Shown here: piece by piece, positions 50,563 through 59,271 of the stretch
Layout: each line of letters starts with the position of its first letter
How positions within the stretch are numbered: the stretch's first letter is position 1
From: CADCVW01 sp964251385
Lineage (GTDB): Bacteria > Pseudomonadota > Alphaproteobacteria > Sphingomonadales > Sphingomonadaceae
Assembly (NCBI GenBank): GCA_964251385.1
Contig: CAXUJK010000001.1
Span: forward strand, 1,116,001 to 1,180,000
Direction: 5' to 3'
DNA length: 64,000 nucleotides
The notes under the pieces: model-generated
What the model was told of the DNA's origin: nothing
Databases searched by the model: none
The model's input: the letters and a program-made list of their open reading frames with translations, nothing else
Position numbers and translations under genes: made by a program

Positions 50563-51296
50563 CGTCCCGCGAAACCACCGGCCTCCTCACCCGCGCCGCC
50601 GCCGGCCCGCGCCATCGCCGCACCGCGTCCGACTGGGCCTGGGTGCTCGGCTTCGGCGCGATCCAGTGGCCCTGGCTGCTGCGCTCGCTGCGCGGCGGAA
50701 GCAAAGCAGCGAAACGCACGCTCCTCGACCGGCTCGACCTGCCGCACGACGCGCTCCCCAACCTCGGCAGCTGGAAGGCCGACACTGGCCTCCTCACGCT
50801 GCTCGTCGACCACATCGAGGCGCACCGCCCCCAAATCGTCGTCGAGTTCGGCAGCGGCGCATCCAGCCTCATCCTGGCCAAGGCGCTCCAGCTTCACGGC
50901 GGCGGTCGCCTGCACAGCTACGACCAGCACGCCGACTTCGTCGCCGCCACCCGCGACTGGCTGGCCGGCCACGGCCTGTCCGCCGACATGCACCACGCCC
51001 CGCTCGGCGACCCCGCGCCGGGCTGGCCCGGCTTGTGGTACGACGCGCCCAAGCTTCCCGACCGCATCGACCTGCTCGTCGTCGACGGCCCGCCGTGGAC
51101 GATCCACCCGCTCATCCGCGGGTCTGCCGAAAACCTGTTCGCACGCATCCAGCCCGGCGGCGCGATCGTCCTGGATGATGCCGCGCGCCCAGGAGAACGG
51201 GTCGTCGCGCGACGCTGGCGTAGATCATGGCCCGGTTTAGACTTCCGTCTGATCCACGGGGGAACCAAGGGCACGCTGGTAGGACGGCGTCGCTGA
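50559..51296 (+). CDS. SAM-dependent methyltransferase-like protein
   Basis: A 245-residue protein with a Rossmann methyltransferase core. Motif I is VVEFGSGASSLILAKALQLH; the acidic residue at the end of strand 2 is HSYDQHADFV; strand 4 is IDLLVVDGPPWTIHPL; the post-motif is RIQPGGAIVLDDAARPG. This pattern resembles class I enzymes of the Methyltransf_24 group. An N-terminal hydrophobic stretch (AWVLGFGAIQWPWLLRSL) may contact the membrane. Start overlaps the YdjM-like gene as ATGA. Substrate unknown. Confidence 0.8.
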   Translation: MTSRETTGLLTRAAAGPRHRRTASDWAWVLGFGAIQWPWLLRSLRGGSKAAKRTLLDRLDLPHDALPNLGSWKADTGLLTLLVDHIEAHRPQIVVEFGSGASSLILAKALQLHGGGRLHSYDQHADFVAATRDWLAGHGLSADMHHAPLGDPAPGWPGLWYDAPKLPDRIDLLVVDGPPWTIHPLIRGSAENLFARIQPGGAIVLDDAARPGERVVARRWRRSWPGLDFRLIHGGTKGTLVGRRR

Positions 51297-51316
51297 CGCC
51301 TACCAGCTAAAAGGTA

Positions 51317-51568
51317 CTAACGTTTGGAGTTCAGTTTTTTGAACGCTTCGGCAACTCTGAAAAAATCGTCTGTTCCGGTTGGGTAAGATGGACTTCGGCG
51401 TCCTGAAACGACGCCATTGTAAACCATCTGCACCTTGCCAACGGCATGGTGCCCATCCTCCCAAGCCTCTGATCCGAACGACACACGATAGAACGTGCCG
51501 GGACCATGAGGCGCGCTCGCGATTACATCCTCGTACTGTCCGGCCGCGGGAAAAAACGTTTGTGGCAA
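51317..51568 (-). CDS. Small hypothetical protein with strong ribosome site
   Basis: An 83-residue soluble protein without a family I recognise. It reads MPQTFFPAAGQYEDVI, FYRVSFGSEAWEDGHHAVGK, VQMVYNGVVSGRRSP, DDFFRVAEAFKKL. The start is TTG at 51568, but AGAGGAGG lies four to five bases upstream, one of the best ribosome sites in the window. Base use is less GC-rich than the neighbours, consistent with transfer. It is isolated between the methyltransferase-like gene and fabI. Confidence 0.6.
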   Translation of the reverse strand: MPQTFFPAAGQYEDVIASAPHGPGTFYRVSFGSEAWEDGHHAVGKVQMVYNGVVSGRRSPSYPTGTDDFFRVAEAFKKLNSKR

Positions 51569-51632
51569 ATCATCCTCCTCTGAATTCCTATGGGTTACTA
51601 TAGGAACCTTTGGAGGAAGTGCAATGTTTTGA

Positions 51633-52436
51633 TTAGCTCACCGTGATATCCGGCGCGTCCTCCGCCTTCATGCCGATGACGTTGTACCCGCCGTCGACAT
51701 GGTGGATTTCCCCCGTGACGCCCGCGGACAGGTCGGACAGCAGATACAAGGCCGCCCCGCCCACATCCTCGATCGTCACGTTGCGACGTAGCGGCGAGTT
51801 ATACTCGTTCCACTTCAGGATGTAGCGGAAATCCCCGATCCCGCTCGCCGCCAGCGTCTTGATCGGCCCGGCGGAAATCGCGTTGACCCGGATCTTCTCC
51901 GGCCCCAGGTCCATCGCCAGATATTTGACGGATGCTTCGAGCGCCGCCTTTGCGACCCCCATCACGTTGTAGTGCGGGATGACCTTTTCCGCGCCGTAGT
52001 AAGTCAGCGTCAGCACCGAGCCTCCGTCCGGCATCATCGCCCGCGCCCGCCGTGTCACGCTCACGAAGCTGTACGCGGAGATGTTCATCGTCATCGCGAA
52101 ATTGGCAGACGAGGTGTCGACGAACAGCCCGCGCAGCTCGTTCTTGTCCGAATATCCGATCGCGTGAACGACGAAATCGATCGTCTCCCACCGCGCGGCA
52201 AGCTCGGCGAACGCGGTGTCGAGCGCGCCTTCGTCGCTGACGTCGCAATCGATCAGCAGGTCCGACCCCAGCTCCGCCGCAAGCGGCCGAACGCGCTTTT
52301 CCAGCGCCTCGCCCTGGTAAGAAAACGCGAGTTCCGCCCCCTGCGCCGCCAGCGCCTTCGAAATTCCCCAAGCCAACGATCGCTCGTTGGCCAGTCCCAT
52401 GATGAGACCGCGTTTCCCCGCCATCAACCCAGTCAT
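51633..52436 (-). CDS. fabI: Enoyl-[acyl-carrier-protein] reductase FabI
   Basis: NADH-dependent enoyl-ACP reductase completing each fatty-acid elongation cycle; target of triclosan-type inhibitors in related enzymes. The 267-residue SDR protein shows GLIMGLANERSLAWGISKAL, HAIGYSDKNELRG, the Y-x6-K catalytic pair in PHYNVMGVAKAALEASVKYL, and RVNAISAGPIKTLAASGI with the FabI-type substrate loop. Start overlaps the yihY stop by four bases, so fabI is the distal gene of a cbpA-yihY-fabI operon. Confidence 0.95.
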   Translation of the reverse strand: MTGLMAGKRGLIMGLANERSLAWGISKALAAQGAELAFSYQGEALEKRVRPLAAELGSDLLIDCDVSDEGALDTAFAELAARWETIDFVVHAIGYSDKNELRGLFVDTSSANFAMTMNISAYSFVSVTRRARAMMPDGGSVLTLTYYGAEKVIPHYNVMGVAKAALEASVKYLAMDLGPEKIRVNAISAGPIKTLAASGIGDFRYILKWNEYNSPLRRNVTIEDVGGAALYLLSDLSAGVTGEIHHVDGGYNVIGMKAEDAPDITVS

Positions 52437-53398
52437 ACGCTTTCCCGCCCGTTCCCCGTGTCGCCGTCCTTTACGGCTTCGTCGGGCACCTCTGCCAGCG
52501 CCGCGTTAAGTTCCGCACCGATCACGACGCCCAGGCCGATGACGAAGAAGAAGATCAGCGCGATCATGACGCCGGCCAGTCCGCCATAGGTGAGGTCGTA
52601 CCCGCCCAGGCTCGATAGCACGACGGGCAGCAGCGCGGTCGTGCCCAGCCACCACACGGTCACGAACAGCGGCCCCGGCCACTTGCGGCACTGGTGCACG
52701 CGGTAGCGACCGGGAGTCAGCGAGTAGAACAGCGCGTACAGTGATCCGAACAGCACGGCGGCGGGGATCAGCCGGTAGAAGCCGATGTCCGTCACGGCCT
52801 GGGCGCGCGCGGGCAGGAAGCTCTCGATGAACTGTTCGGCGCCCGTCAGCACGAACTGCAGCGAAAAGGCGATCAGCGCGAGCACCACCGACCCGATGAT
52901 GATCCCGATCCCGCGCAGGCGATATTCCCAGAACGGGCGGCTCGACGTCACCCCGTAGGCGCGGCGCAGGATGTCACGGATCGTTTCGACAAAGGACCCC
53001 GTCGTCCATAACCCCACAAACGCGCCGAACCACAACAAAGGCCCGCTGCGGGCCTGCAGCACGTCGTTGATCGGTTTCGACAGGACGTTGGCAACGTCCG
53101 CGGGCATCGTCTGCAGGAACGCCGACACGGTCCGCAAACCCCCTTCGGTATTGCCGAACAATGCGGCGACGGCGGCGGCGACGATGAAGAAGGGGAACAG
53201 CGTGAGGATCGCCAGATAGGCGAGATTTCCCGCATGGATGAAACCGTCGTTGTACACGCCGATCGCGACGCGCTTGGCGACCTCGAACGGGTACGTGCCC
53301 GGTTTCACCCGTTCGCGCTGCCGTTCGATGTAGGACCGCGCCTTGGCGAGCCGTTTCCGGCGCGCCTCGGGCGATTGGGGCGAAATGTCCGGCGTCAT
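52433..53398 (-). CDS. YihY/BrkB family inner-membrane protein
   Basis: A 321-residue polytopic membrane protein of the YihY/virulence-factor BrkB family, function unknown (early RNase BN label is obsolete). Six TM segments are visible, among them NLAYLAILTLFPFFIVAAAVAAL (landmark ILTLFPFFIVAA), SVVLALIAFSLQFVLTG and IALIFFFVIGLGVVIGAELNA, plus conserved LWTTGSFVETIRDILRRAYG. Long basic N-terminus in the cytoplasm. ATG 53398 overlaps the stop of the cbpA-like gene by four bases. Confidence 0.9.
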   Translation of the reverse strand: MTPDISPQSPEARRKRLAKARSYIERQRERVKPGTYPFEVAKRVAIGVYNDGFIHAGNLAYLAILTLFPFFIVAAAVAALFGNTEGGLRTVSAFLQTMPADVANVLSKPINDVLQARSGPLLWFGAFVGLWTTGSFVETIRDILRRAYGVTSSRPFWEYRLRGIGIIIGSVVLALIAFSLQFVLTGAEQFIESFLPARAQAVTDIGFYRLIPAAVLFGSLYALFYSLTPGRYRVHQCRKWPGPLFVTVWWLGTTALLPVVLSSLGGYDLTYGGLAGVMIALIFFFVIGLGVVIGAELNAALAEVPDEAVKDGDTGNGRESV

Positions 53399-54315
53399 AC
53401 GCCCAACCCGCTGCGGGGATCGCCGCCGCCGCTCCAATCGGTCAGGAACGCCTCCAACGCCGCATCGCCCGCCGGAACGTCGATCATCAACGTGACGAGC
53501 TGATCGCCCCGCGTCCCGTCCTTGCGCGACCAGCCGCGACCCTTGAGCCGCAGCACCTTGCCCGACGACGTACCCGGCGGGACGGTCAGCATGACCGCGC
53601 CGTCGACGGTCGGCGCGCGCACCTTGCCGCCGAGCACGGCCTCGCGCAACGTCACGGGCAGCTCCAGCCGGATGTCGTCGCCTTCGCGCACGAAGAAGCG
53701 GTGGGACGCGATCGACAAGGTGATGATCGCATCGCCCGCCCCCGCGGGCCCCTGCTCGCCCTGCCCCCCTAGCCGGATCTTCTGCCCGTCCTCCAACCCT
53801 GGCGGCAGCTTGAGATCGATCGTACGCGCGCCCGACAGCGTCACCCGCTGGTCGGCGAGCGTCGCCGCGTCCATGAACGGCACGGACAGCCGGTAGTTCG
53901 CGTCCGCGCCTTTCTGCGGCGGAGGCGGTCGTCGCGCGCCGCCCCCCGGGCCGCCGCGCCCGAACAATCCCTCGAAGATGTCGCCCAGATCCGCCGTCGC
54001 CGCGTCGTCGAAACCGGGACGCCCACCACCGGCTCCGCGCCCGCCGCCGCCACCGCCGCCGAAAGCAAACCCCTTTGGATTGCCGTCCTCGTCGATCTCG
54101 CCGCGGTCGTACCGAGCCCGCTTGTCCTTGTCGGACAGCAGGTCGTACGCTTGCGTGATCTGCCCGAACCGCTCCGCCGCCTTGGGGTTGTCGCGGTTGC
54201 GGTCGGGGTGGAGCTGCTTGGCAAGGCTCCGATACGCTTTCTTGATCTCGGGCTCGGTCGCGGTCTTCTGAACGCCCAGTCGCTGGTACAAATCCATGGC
54301 CATCGGTGCTGTCAT
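53395..54315 (-). CDS. DnaJ/CbpA-type co-chaperone
   Basis: Hsp40 without zinc finger. The 306-residue protein has a J-domain near residues 7-72 with the HPD motif (KQLHPDRNRDNP), a Gly-rich linker (about 85-130) and two beta-sandwich C-terminal domains (VTLSGARTIDLKLPPGLEDG; LRLKGRGWSRKDG). It stimulates DnaK and can bind nucleoid. ATG 54315 was chosen, with GGGAG close upstream; ATGs 54303 and 54297 are possible. It heads the operon with yihY and fabI and is divergent from pdxH across a hairpin. Confidence 0.9.
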   Translation of the reverse strand: MTAPMAMDLYQRLGVQKTATEPEIKKAYRSLAKQLHPDRNRDNPKAAERFGQITQAYDLLSDKDKRARYDRGEIDEDGNPKGFAFGGGGGGGRGAGGGRPGFDDAATADLGDIFEGLFGRGGPGGGARRPPPPQKGADANYRLSVPFMDAATLADQRVTLSGARTIDLKLPPGLEDGQKIRLGGQGEQGPAGAGDAIITLSIASHRFFVREGDDIRLELPVTLREAVLGGKVRAPTVDGAVMLTVPPGTSSGKVLRLKGRGWSRKDGTRGDQLVTLMIDVPAGDAALEAFLTDWSGGGDPRSGLGV

Positions 54316-54333
54316 TAACTCCCGCGGCCTAAA

Positions 54334-54360
54334 GCCTCCCGCCAGATAAGGGAGGGAGGC
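54334..54360. other. Inverted repeat between divergent cbpA-like and pdxH genes
   Basis: GCCTCCC at 54334-54340 pairs with GGGAGGC at 54354-54360 around a 13-base loop. It sits between two divergent genes, so it would lie in their leaders or promoters and is not a terminator. It could be an operator or a short repeat; no factor can be assigned. Confidence 0.4.
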
Positions 54361-54396
54361 TTGCTCCACAACTTAGCGCGGGCCAAAGCCGGAAGC

Positions 54397-54969
54397 ATGG
54401 ACCCGCACGCCCTCTTCGAAGCCTGGTTCGCCGAGGCACGCATCAGCGAGCCCAACGACCCCGAAGCCATGTGCCTGTCGACCGCGACTCCGTCCGGCCG
54501 CCCGTCCTCGCGCATGGTGCTGCTCAAGGGCCACGACGAACGTGGCTTCGTCTTCTACACCAACGGCGGCAGCCGCAAGGGGGGCGAGTTGACCGCGAAC
54601 GGCTACGCCGCGTTGCTTTTCCACTGGAAGAGCCTCCGCCGCCAGATCCGCATCGAAGGCGCGGTCGCCCCCGTGACCGACGCCGAGACCGAGACCTATT
54701 TCGCCACCCGAAGCCGCGACTCGCAACTCGGCGCCTGGGCATCCGACCAGTCCCGCCCGCTCGACGCGCGCGAAACGTTCGAGGCGCGCGTGGAGGAAAT
54801 GCGCCAAAGGTTCGAAGGCGGCGACGTGCCCCGCCCGCCGCACTGGGGCGGCCACCGCGTGTCGCCCGGCGCGTTCGAGTTCTGGATCGACCGCAAGCAC
54901 CGCCTGCACGAGCGCACCACCTACGTCCGTGCGGGCAACGGTTGGACCACGGGCATGCTCTATCCGTGA
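54397..54969 (+). CDS. pdxH: Pyridoxamine 5'-phosphate oxidase
   Basis: FMN enzyme making pyridoxal 5'-phosphate. The 190-residue protein has DPHALFEAWFAEARISEPND, RPSSRMVLLKGHDERGFVFY (FMN-binding R-x-VLLK), TNGGSRKGGEL, ALLFHWKSLRRQIRIEG, DSQLGAWASDQS, HWGGHRVSPGAFEFW and the ending RLHERTTYVR...LYP. Length is normal. ATG 54397 is preferred; a TTG at 54361 would add twelve non-conserved residues. It overlaps the CDF gene by four bases. Confidence 0.94.
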   Translation: MDPHALFEAWFAEARISEPNDPEAMCLSTATPSGRPSSRMVLLKGHDERGFVFYTNGGSRKGGELTANGYAALLFHWKSLRRQIRIEGAVAPVTDAETETYFATRSRDSQLGAWASDQSRPLDARETFEARVEEMRQRFEGGDVPRPPHWGGHRVSPGAFEFWIDRKHRLHERTTYVRAGNGWTTGMLYP

Positions 54970-55925
54970 GCCGCCTGTTCCACGACCAGCATTTTCACGG
55001 CCCCGAGCCCGGCATCGCCGGCCTGACCGTGCGCGCCGCGCTCGCCAGCGTCGCCACCGCGCTGTTCCTGCTCTCGCTGAAAGGCCTGGCCGCGTACCAG
55101 ACAGGTTCGGTGGCCATGCTGGGCTCGCTCGCCGACACCGGCCTCGATCTCATCGCCAGCCTCGTCACCTTGTACGGGGTTCGCGTCGCCGCCATGCCCG
55201 CCGACCACGACCACCGCTTCGGCCACGGCAAGGCCGAAGCGCTCGCCGCCCTCTTTCAGGTCGCGCTGATCGCCGTGTCCGCGGTCGTCATCGGCGTGCG
55301 CGCGGTGCGCCGCCTGGGCGAGGACGCGGTGACGACGGAGGCCGGCTTCGGCGTCGGCGTGTCCCTGCTCGCAATCGCGGCGACGCTGCTGCTGATGTTC
55401 TACCAGCGTCGCGTCATCCGCTGGACCGATTCGATCGCGATCAAGGCGGACCAGGCGCACTATCAAAGCGACCTGCTGCTCAACGCCGCCGTCATCGCCG
55501 CGCTGGTCCTCGAACAATCGCTCGGCCTGACCGGCGCGGACCCGCTGTTCGGCATCGCGATCGCGTTGTGGCTGCTGTGGGGCGCATGGCGCGCGTCCGC
55601 CCGCGCGGTCGACCAGCTGATGGACAAGGAATGGGACGAGGCCAAGCGCCAGCGCTTCCTCGACGCCGCCTCCCGCCAGCCTGCGCTCACGGGCCTGCAC
55701 GACCTGCGCACCCGCACCAGCGGCTCGGCCGATTTCGTCCAGTTCCACGTCTGGGTCGACCCCAACCTGACCGTCGCCGCCGCGCACGACATGCTCGACG
55801 CCGCCGAACTGGCGCTCCAGCGCGAGTTCCCCGGCACCGAATTCCTGATCCACCTCGACCCTGAAGGCCACACCGACCGCGAAGGCCTTCTGAGCCAGGA
55901 CATCACCGAACGCCGCGTATGCTGA
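54966..55925 (+). CDS. Cation diffusion facilitator (FieF-like) transporter
   Basis: Proton-coupled efflux carrier for Zn, Fe or related divalent metals. The 319-residue protein has six TM helices; metal-site motifs are GSLADTGLDLIASLV in TM2, DHDHRFGHGKAEALAALFQ in the loop, and IKADQAHYQSDLLLN in TM5, followed by a C-terminal cytoplasmic ferredoxin-like domain (GLHDLRTRTSGSADFVQFHV). The D-D/H-D tetrad of zinc transporters appears intact. GTG start on the pdxH stop codon; the phzF-like gene overlaps its end by seven bases. Confidence 0.92.
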   Translation: MSRLFHDQHFHGPEPGIAGLTVRAALASVATALFLLSLKGLAAYQTGSVAMLGSLADTGLDLIASLVTLYGVRVAAMPADHDHRFGHGKAEALAALFQVALIAVSAVVIGVRAVRRLGEDAVTTEAGFGVGVSLLAIAATLLLMFYQRRVIRWTDSIAIKADQAHYQSDLLLNAAVIAALVLEQSLGLTGADPLFGIAIALWLLWGAWRASARAVDQLMDKEWDEAKRQRFLDAASRQPALTGLHDLRTRTSGSADFVQFHVWVDPNLTVAAAHDMLDAAELALQREFPGTEFLIHLDPEGHTDREGLLSQDITERRVC

Positions 55926-56701
55926 TCCCCTTCACGCAGGTCGACGCGTTCGCCGCCCGCCCGCACGAAGGCAACCCGGCCGCCGTCATGCAGCTGGAGT
56001 CATGGCTTCCGGACGAGACGCTCCGGGCCATCGCCGCCGAGAACAACCTGTCGGAGACCGCATTCACCGTTCTGGCCACCGGCGACGCGGACCACGAACT
56101 CCGCTGGTTCACGCCGACCGTCGAGGTGAACATGTGCGGCCATGCCACGCTGGCAAGCGGCCACGTCCTTCTGACGGGCGACATCATCCGCTTCCGCACG
56201 CGAAAAGCCGGCATCCTCACCGTCTCCCGCGCCGACGACGGACTGGCCCTAAGCCTGCCCACGATCCCCGTGGCACCCGCGGAAAACTCCGCTCTTCTCA
56301 CCGCGTTGGGCACCCCGGATGCCCAACTCTTCCTTTCGCGGGACGCCGCCGAGGACGTCGCAATCATCCTCTTGCCCGACGAGGCGTCGGTGCGTGCCTG
56401 CACCCCCGACATGCGCGCGCTCGCCGCAACCTCGATCATGGCGATCGTCACGGCTCCCGGTGACACGACCGACATAGCCAGCCGGGTCTTCGTTCCCGCC
56501 TGGGGCGTCGAAGAAGACCCGGTCACAGGCGCCGCCCACGCCGCCCTCACTCCTTTCTGGTGCGAACGGCTGGGCCGCGACAGCTTCACCGCGTATCAGG
56601 CCAGCAGGCGCGGGGGCCGTCTGGATTGCCGCCTCGCGGGCGGTCGCGCCGTCCTCGGCGGACGTTGCGTCACGGTGATCCGGGGCGAGTACCTGATCTG
56701 A
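55919..56701 (+). CDS. PhzF family isomerase/epimerase-like protein
   Basis: PhzF-fold proteins are diaminopimelate-epimerase-like isomerases; only a few have known substrates. The 260-residue protein has FTQVDAFAARPHEGNPAAVM, AENNLSETAF (the conserved glutamate acid/base), LRWFTPTVEVNMCGHATLAS with the phosphate-binding GHAT, and VFVPAWGVEEDPVTGAAHAAL with the second-domain DPVTG motif. The catalytic E and H/D are present. It is the last gene of the pdxH-CDF-phzF operon. Confidence 0.9.
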   Translation: MLIPFTQVDAFAARPHEGNPAAVMQLESWLPDETLRAIAAENNLSETAFTVLATGDADHELRWFTPTVEVNMCGHATLASGHVLLTGDIIRFRTRKAGILTVSRADDGLALSLPTIPVAPAENSALLTALGTPDAQLFLSRDAAEDVAIILLPDEASVRACTPDMRALAATSIMAIVTAPGDTTDIASRVFVPAWGVEEDPVTGAAHAALTPFWCERLGRDSFTAYQASRRGGRLDCRLAGGRAVLGGRCVTVIRGEYLI

Positions 56702-56775
56702 CGGCGCATCGTACGGGCCGACCCGCACTCCCGCCTGCTCCGCCGTGCGACGTGAAAAGCTCCGCCACCCGGTAC

Positions 56776-57960
56776 TCAGTGCAGGCTTTTGGTCCAGTCG
56801 TAGGGCGCGCCCGTCTCGCCTAGAATGAAGCGGACGAGGCCGGGGAAGGCCGCCTCCGCGCGGACGTCGTTGGACAAGAGCACGACGCACGCGCGGCGGC
56901 GTTCGACGCAGACCCAGCTGTTGCCGGTCGTGTCGTTGTGACCGCCCTTCTCGAAGCCGCGACCCTGGGGTCCGGTGAACGTGATCACGCCCAGCCCGGC
57001 GGCGAGGTCTGGCCGACGCTCGGCGACGGGCAGTTCGGGCTGCAGCGTCGGGAACTGGGTGCGGGTGGTGATGGGAAGCTGCGGCCGGGTGATTTCCGCG
57101 CGGGCCGCGGGCGACAAGCCCTCGTCGCGGATGAAGCCGGCGGCGAACCGCGCGAAATCCTCGATCGTCGTGTCCATCGACCCGGCCGCCCGCACCCGGC
57201 CGCGCTCGTCGTGAGGTTCGATCCTGCCGGCCATGTCCCATCCGTCGGCGAGGTTGGCGCGGAAATCCGGGCGCCAGATCATGGACGTGTTGCGCATGCC
57301 GAAGCGGTCGAACACCTGGCGCTGCATCTCGGCGCCGACGTCCAGCCCCAGCCCGCGCTCCAGCACGAACTGAAGCAGGATGAAGCCGTCGCCCGAGTAG
57401 GCGTAGCGGGCACCCGGCTCGAAATGGAAACGCAGCTTTCCGTCCGGCTCCAGGAAGCCGAAATTGGCGAAGCCCGGGCTGTGCGTCAGCAGCATGCGCG
57501 GCGTCAGCCTGCGCCAGCGGTCGTCCCCGGCCAGGTCGCGCCATCGCGCGTAGCGGTCCTCCACTTGCGGCTCGTCGTAGGCGGGCAGCGGCTCGGGCAA
57601 ATAACGCGCGATGGGAGCGTCGAGCGCGATCACGCCTTCGTCCACCAGCTGCATCACGGTATAGGCGAACACCGCCTTCGTGAGCGAAGCGCCGTACATG
57701 ACCGTATCGATCCGCAGCGGCTCGGCCCGGGCGTTGCGGACACCGTAGCTTTTTACGTGAACGGCGCGGCCATTCTCGATGACGGCCACCGCAAGCCCCT
57801 TGGCACCTGTCGCAGCCATCGCGCGCACGACGGCCGCATCGATCGCGGCAGCGTTCGGGACCGGCGTCGCGGGCAACTGAAAAACGGTTCGCGTGGCGCA
57901 GGCCGACAGTGCCAGGAGGCCGATCAAGACATGAACAACCGAGAACGACTTCAAGGTCAC
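56776..57960 (-). CDS. Beta-lactamase-fold serine hydrolase lipoprotein
   Basis: Class C beta-lactamase/esterase-like (S12) protein of 394 residues. The signal ends LLALSACA, so it is a lipoprotein. The nucleophile motif is S-x-x-K in YGASLTKAVFAY; the tyrosine motif is RYAYSGDGFILLQ (Y-x-x-like YSG); a third-box candidate is FEKGGHNDTTGN (H replacing K as in esterases). These indicate an active peptidase/esterase or penicillin-binding-like enzyme. GTG 57960 follows a GGGGG tract and gives the clean signal peptide. Confidence 0.88.
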   Translation of the reverse strand: MTLKSFSVVHVLIGLLALSACATRTVFQLPATPVPNAAAIDAAVVRAMAATGAKGLAVAVIENGRAVHVKSYGVRNARAEPLRIDTVMYGASLTKAVFAYTVMQLVDEGVIALDAPIARYLPEPLPAYDEPQVEDRYARWRDLAGDDRWRRLTPRMLLTHSPGFANFGFLEPDGKLRFHFEPGARYAYSGDGFILLQFVLERGLGLDVGAEMQRQVFDRFGMRNTSMIWRPDFRANLADGWDMAGRIEPHDERGRVRAAGSMDTTIEDFARFAAGFIRDEGLSPAARAEITRPQLPITTRTQFPTLQPELPVAERRPDLAAGLGVITFTGPQGRGFEKGGHNDTTGNSWVCVERRRACVVLLSNDVRAEAAFPGLVRFILGETGAPYDWTKSLH

Positions 57961-58024
57961 CCCCCATTTCGACCGGAACTTGGCCCGTGGCGGATCGTCG
58001 CCAGTCGTCCTTTTCGAATATCGC

Positions 58025-59149
58025 TCAGCGAAGCACGACCATGGCATCCACCAGCCGCACGTCGTGCATCTGGTTCAGATACGCCTCGTAATATCCCTTG
58101 TGCGAGGCTCCCACGATCGCCAGCAACCGCGTGCCGGGATAGCGGCCGAGCACGTCCCGGATGTTGGCCGCCATGCGCAGGTTGCGCGTCTCCCAATAGC
58201 CCACATACTGCCGTCCGAACCCTTGCGGAGAGGGCTCGACGAGCGCCGCGCCGAAGTCCGATCGGTAGGTCAGGTCGGGCGCGCCGGGCGCATTATACGC
58301 CCGATACATCGCCAGAATGCCGTCGGGCCGCGCGAGACCTTTCTCCAGCATCGCGCTTTCGGCCTGCCGGGCACGCGTCGCCGGGTTGTCCCATGCGCGC
58401 GCGATCGCATCGCCCGCCGCCTTGCGCTCCGCCGGATCGGCACCGTCCGGCGTGTCGGCCGAATGATCGTCCACGCTCCACAAGCGCTCCAGTCCCAGCC
58501 GCGCGCCAAGCACCGCGGCCACGAGGTTGGTCTCGTTGCGTCGATCCTTGGCCTTGGCGAGCACGCCGACAAGTTCGTCGTTGAGGCCGTCGCCCGCGCG
58601 TCGTTCGGCCGGAGGAAGTCTGAGCCACTGCACCAGCGCCGAGCCGGGCTCCCCCGCCGCCAGGAAGATCGCGGCCAGGCGACGCCGTCGCGCGGGCGCC
58701 GGCGCGGCCGGCCAACGGCTGAGTAGCCGCTCGGCTTCGGCATTGGCGGCGGGCACGTCCAGGCCCGTCGCCCGACCGGCGGGCGCGGGGTCGGGGCAAT
58801 ACGACTTTACCGTGTCGGCATATCGCGACGGATAGCGGCGCAGGCTGTCGCACTGAAGGCCGGAAAGATCCTCGGTCGCGATGGCCGTCGGACGCCAGGA
58901 CACGAGGCGGTCGAGAAGCGGGGACAGCATTTCCGCCTTGAAGGATTTCGGGAGCCCGGACAGGTGGCTCGTGCCGAGCACGAGCACCTGGTTCGGCGCG
59001 CCCGCCGGCGGTCCTTTCGACGTCTCCGGACGAAAGGATGGCCGGTAATCCTGCGCCAAGGCAGCCCCCGACAGCAGCAGGACGCCGATCGACCCGGCAA
59101 GCGAGAGCCGCGCCGGACGGCCGAACGGGAAGCGTTTGAGAAGCGACAT
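58025..59149 (-). CDS. DUF5694 family exported protein (TraB-like)
   Basis: A 374-residue exported protein of the DUF5694 family, distantly TraB/PrgY-like and of unknown function. A signal (AGSIGVLLLSGAALAQ) precedes QVLVLGTSHLSGLPKSF, with the conserved GTSHL near the mature N-terminus. Later come RPTAIATEDLSGLQC, GLERLWSVDDHSADTPD and the C-terminal RLLAIVGASHKGYYEAYL with a second conserved histidine. GxSH at both ends is the TraB-like pattern. Separated by 64 bases from the serine hydrolase downstream in the same direction. Confidence 0.82.
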   Translation of the reverse strand: MSLLKRFPFGRPARLSLAGSIGVLLLSGAALAQDYRPSFRPETSKGPPAGAPNQVLVLGTSHLSGLPKSFKAEMLSPLLDRLVSWRPTAIATEDLSGLQCDSLRRYPSRYADTVKSYCPDPAPAGRATGLDVPAANAEAERLLSRWPAAPAPARRRRLAAIFLAAGEPGSALVQWLRLPPAERRAGDGLNDELVGVLAKAKDRRNETNLVAAVLGARLGLERLWSVDDHSADTPDGADPAERKAAGDAIARAWDNPATRARQAESAMLEKGLARPDGILAMYRAYNAPGAPDLTYRSDFGAALVEPSPQGFGRQYVGYWETRNLRMAANIRDVLGRYPGTRLLAIVGASHKGYYEAYLNQMHDVRLVDAMVVLR

Positions 59150-59271
59150 GGGCGCACCTTAGCCCGTGTGCCTTACCTACACAACACACCAACTTCGTCG
59201 GGGGCTACGGGGATCACGACCCGAAGATCATGATCCACGCGGTCACGCCGCTTGGCGTCGGCCCAGGAGCA

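Noticed and set aside
51607..51632. GGAAC-N17-TGTT on the plus strand, similar to an EcfG promoter
   Set aside because: It points into the 3' end of fabI on the opposite strand and has no gene to drive.
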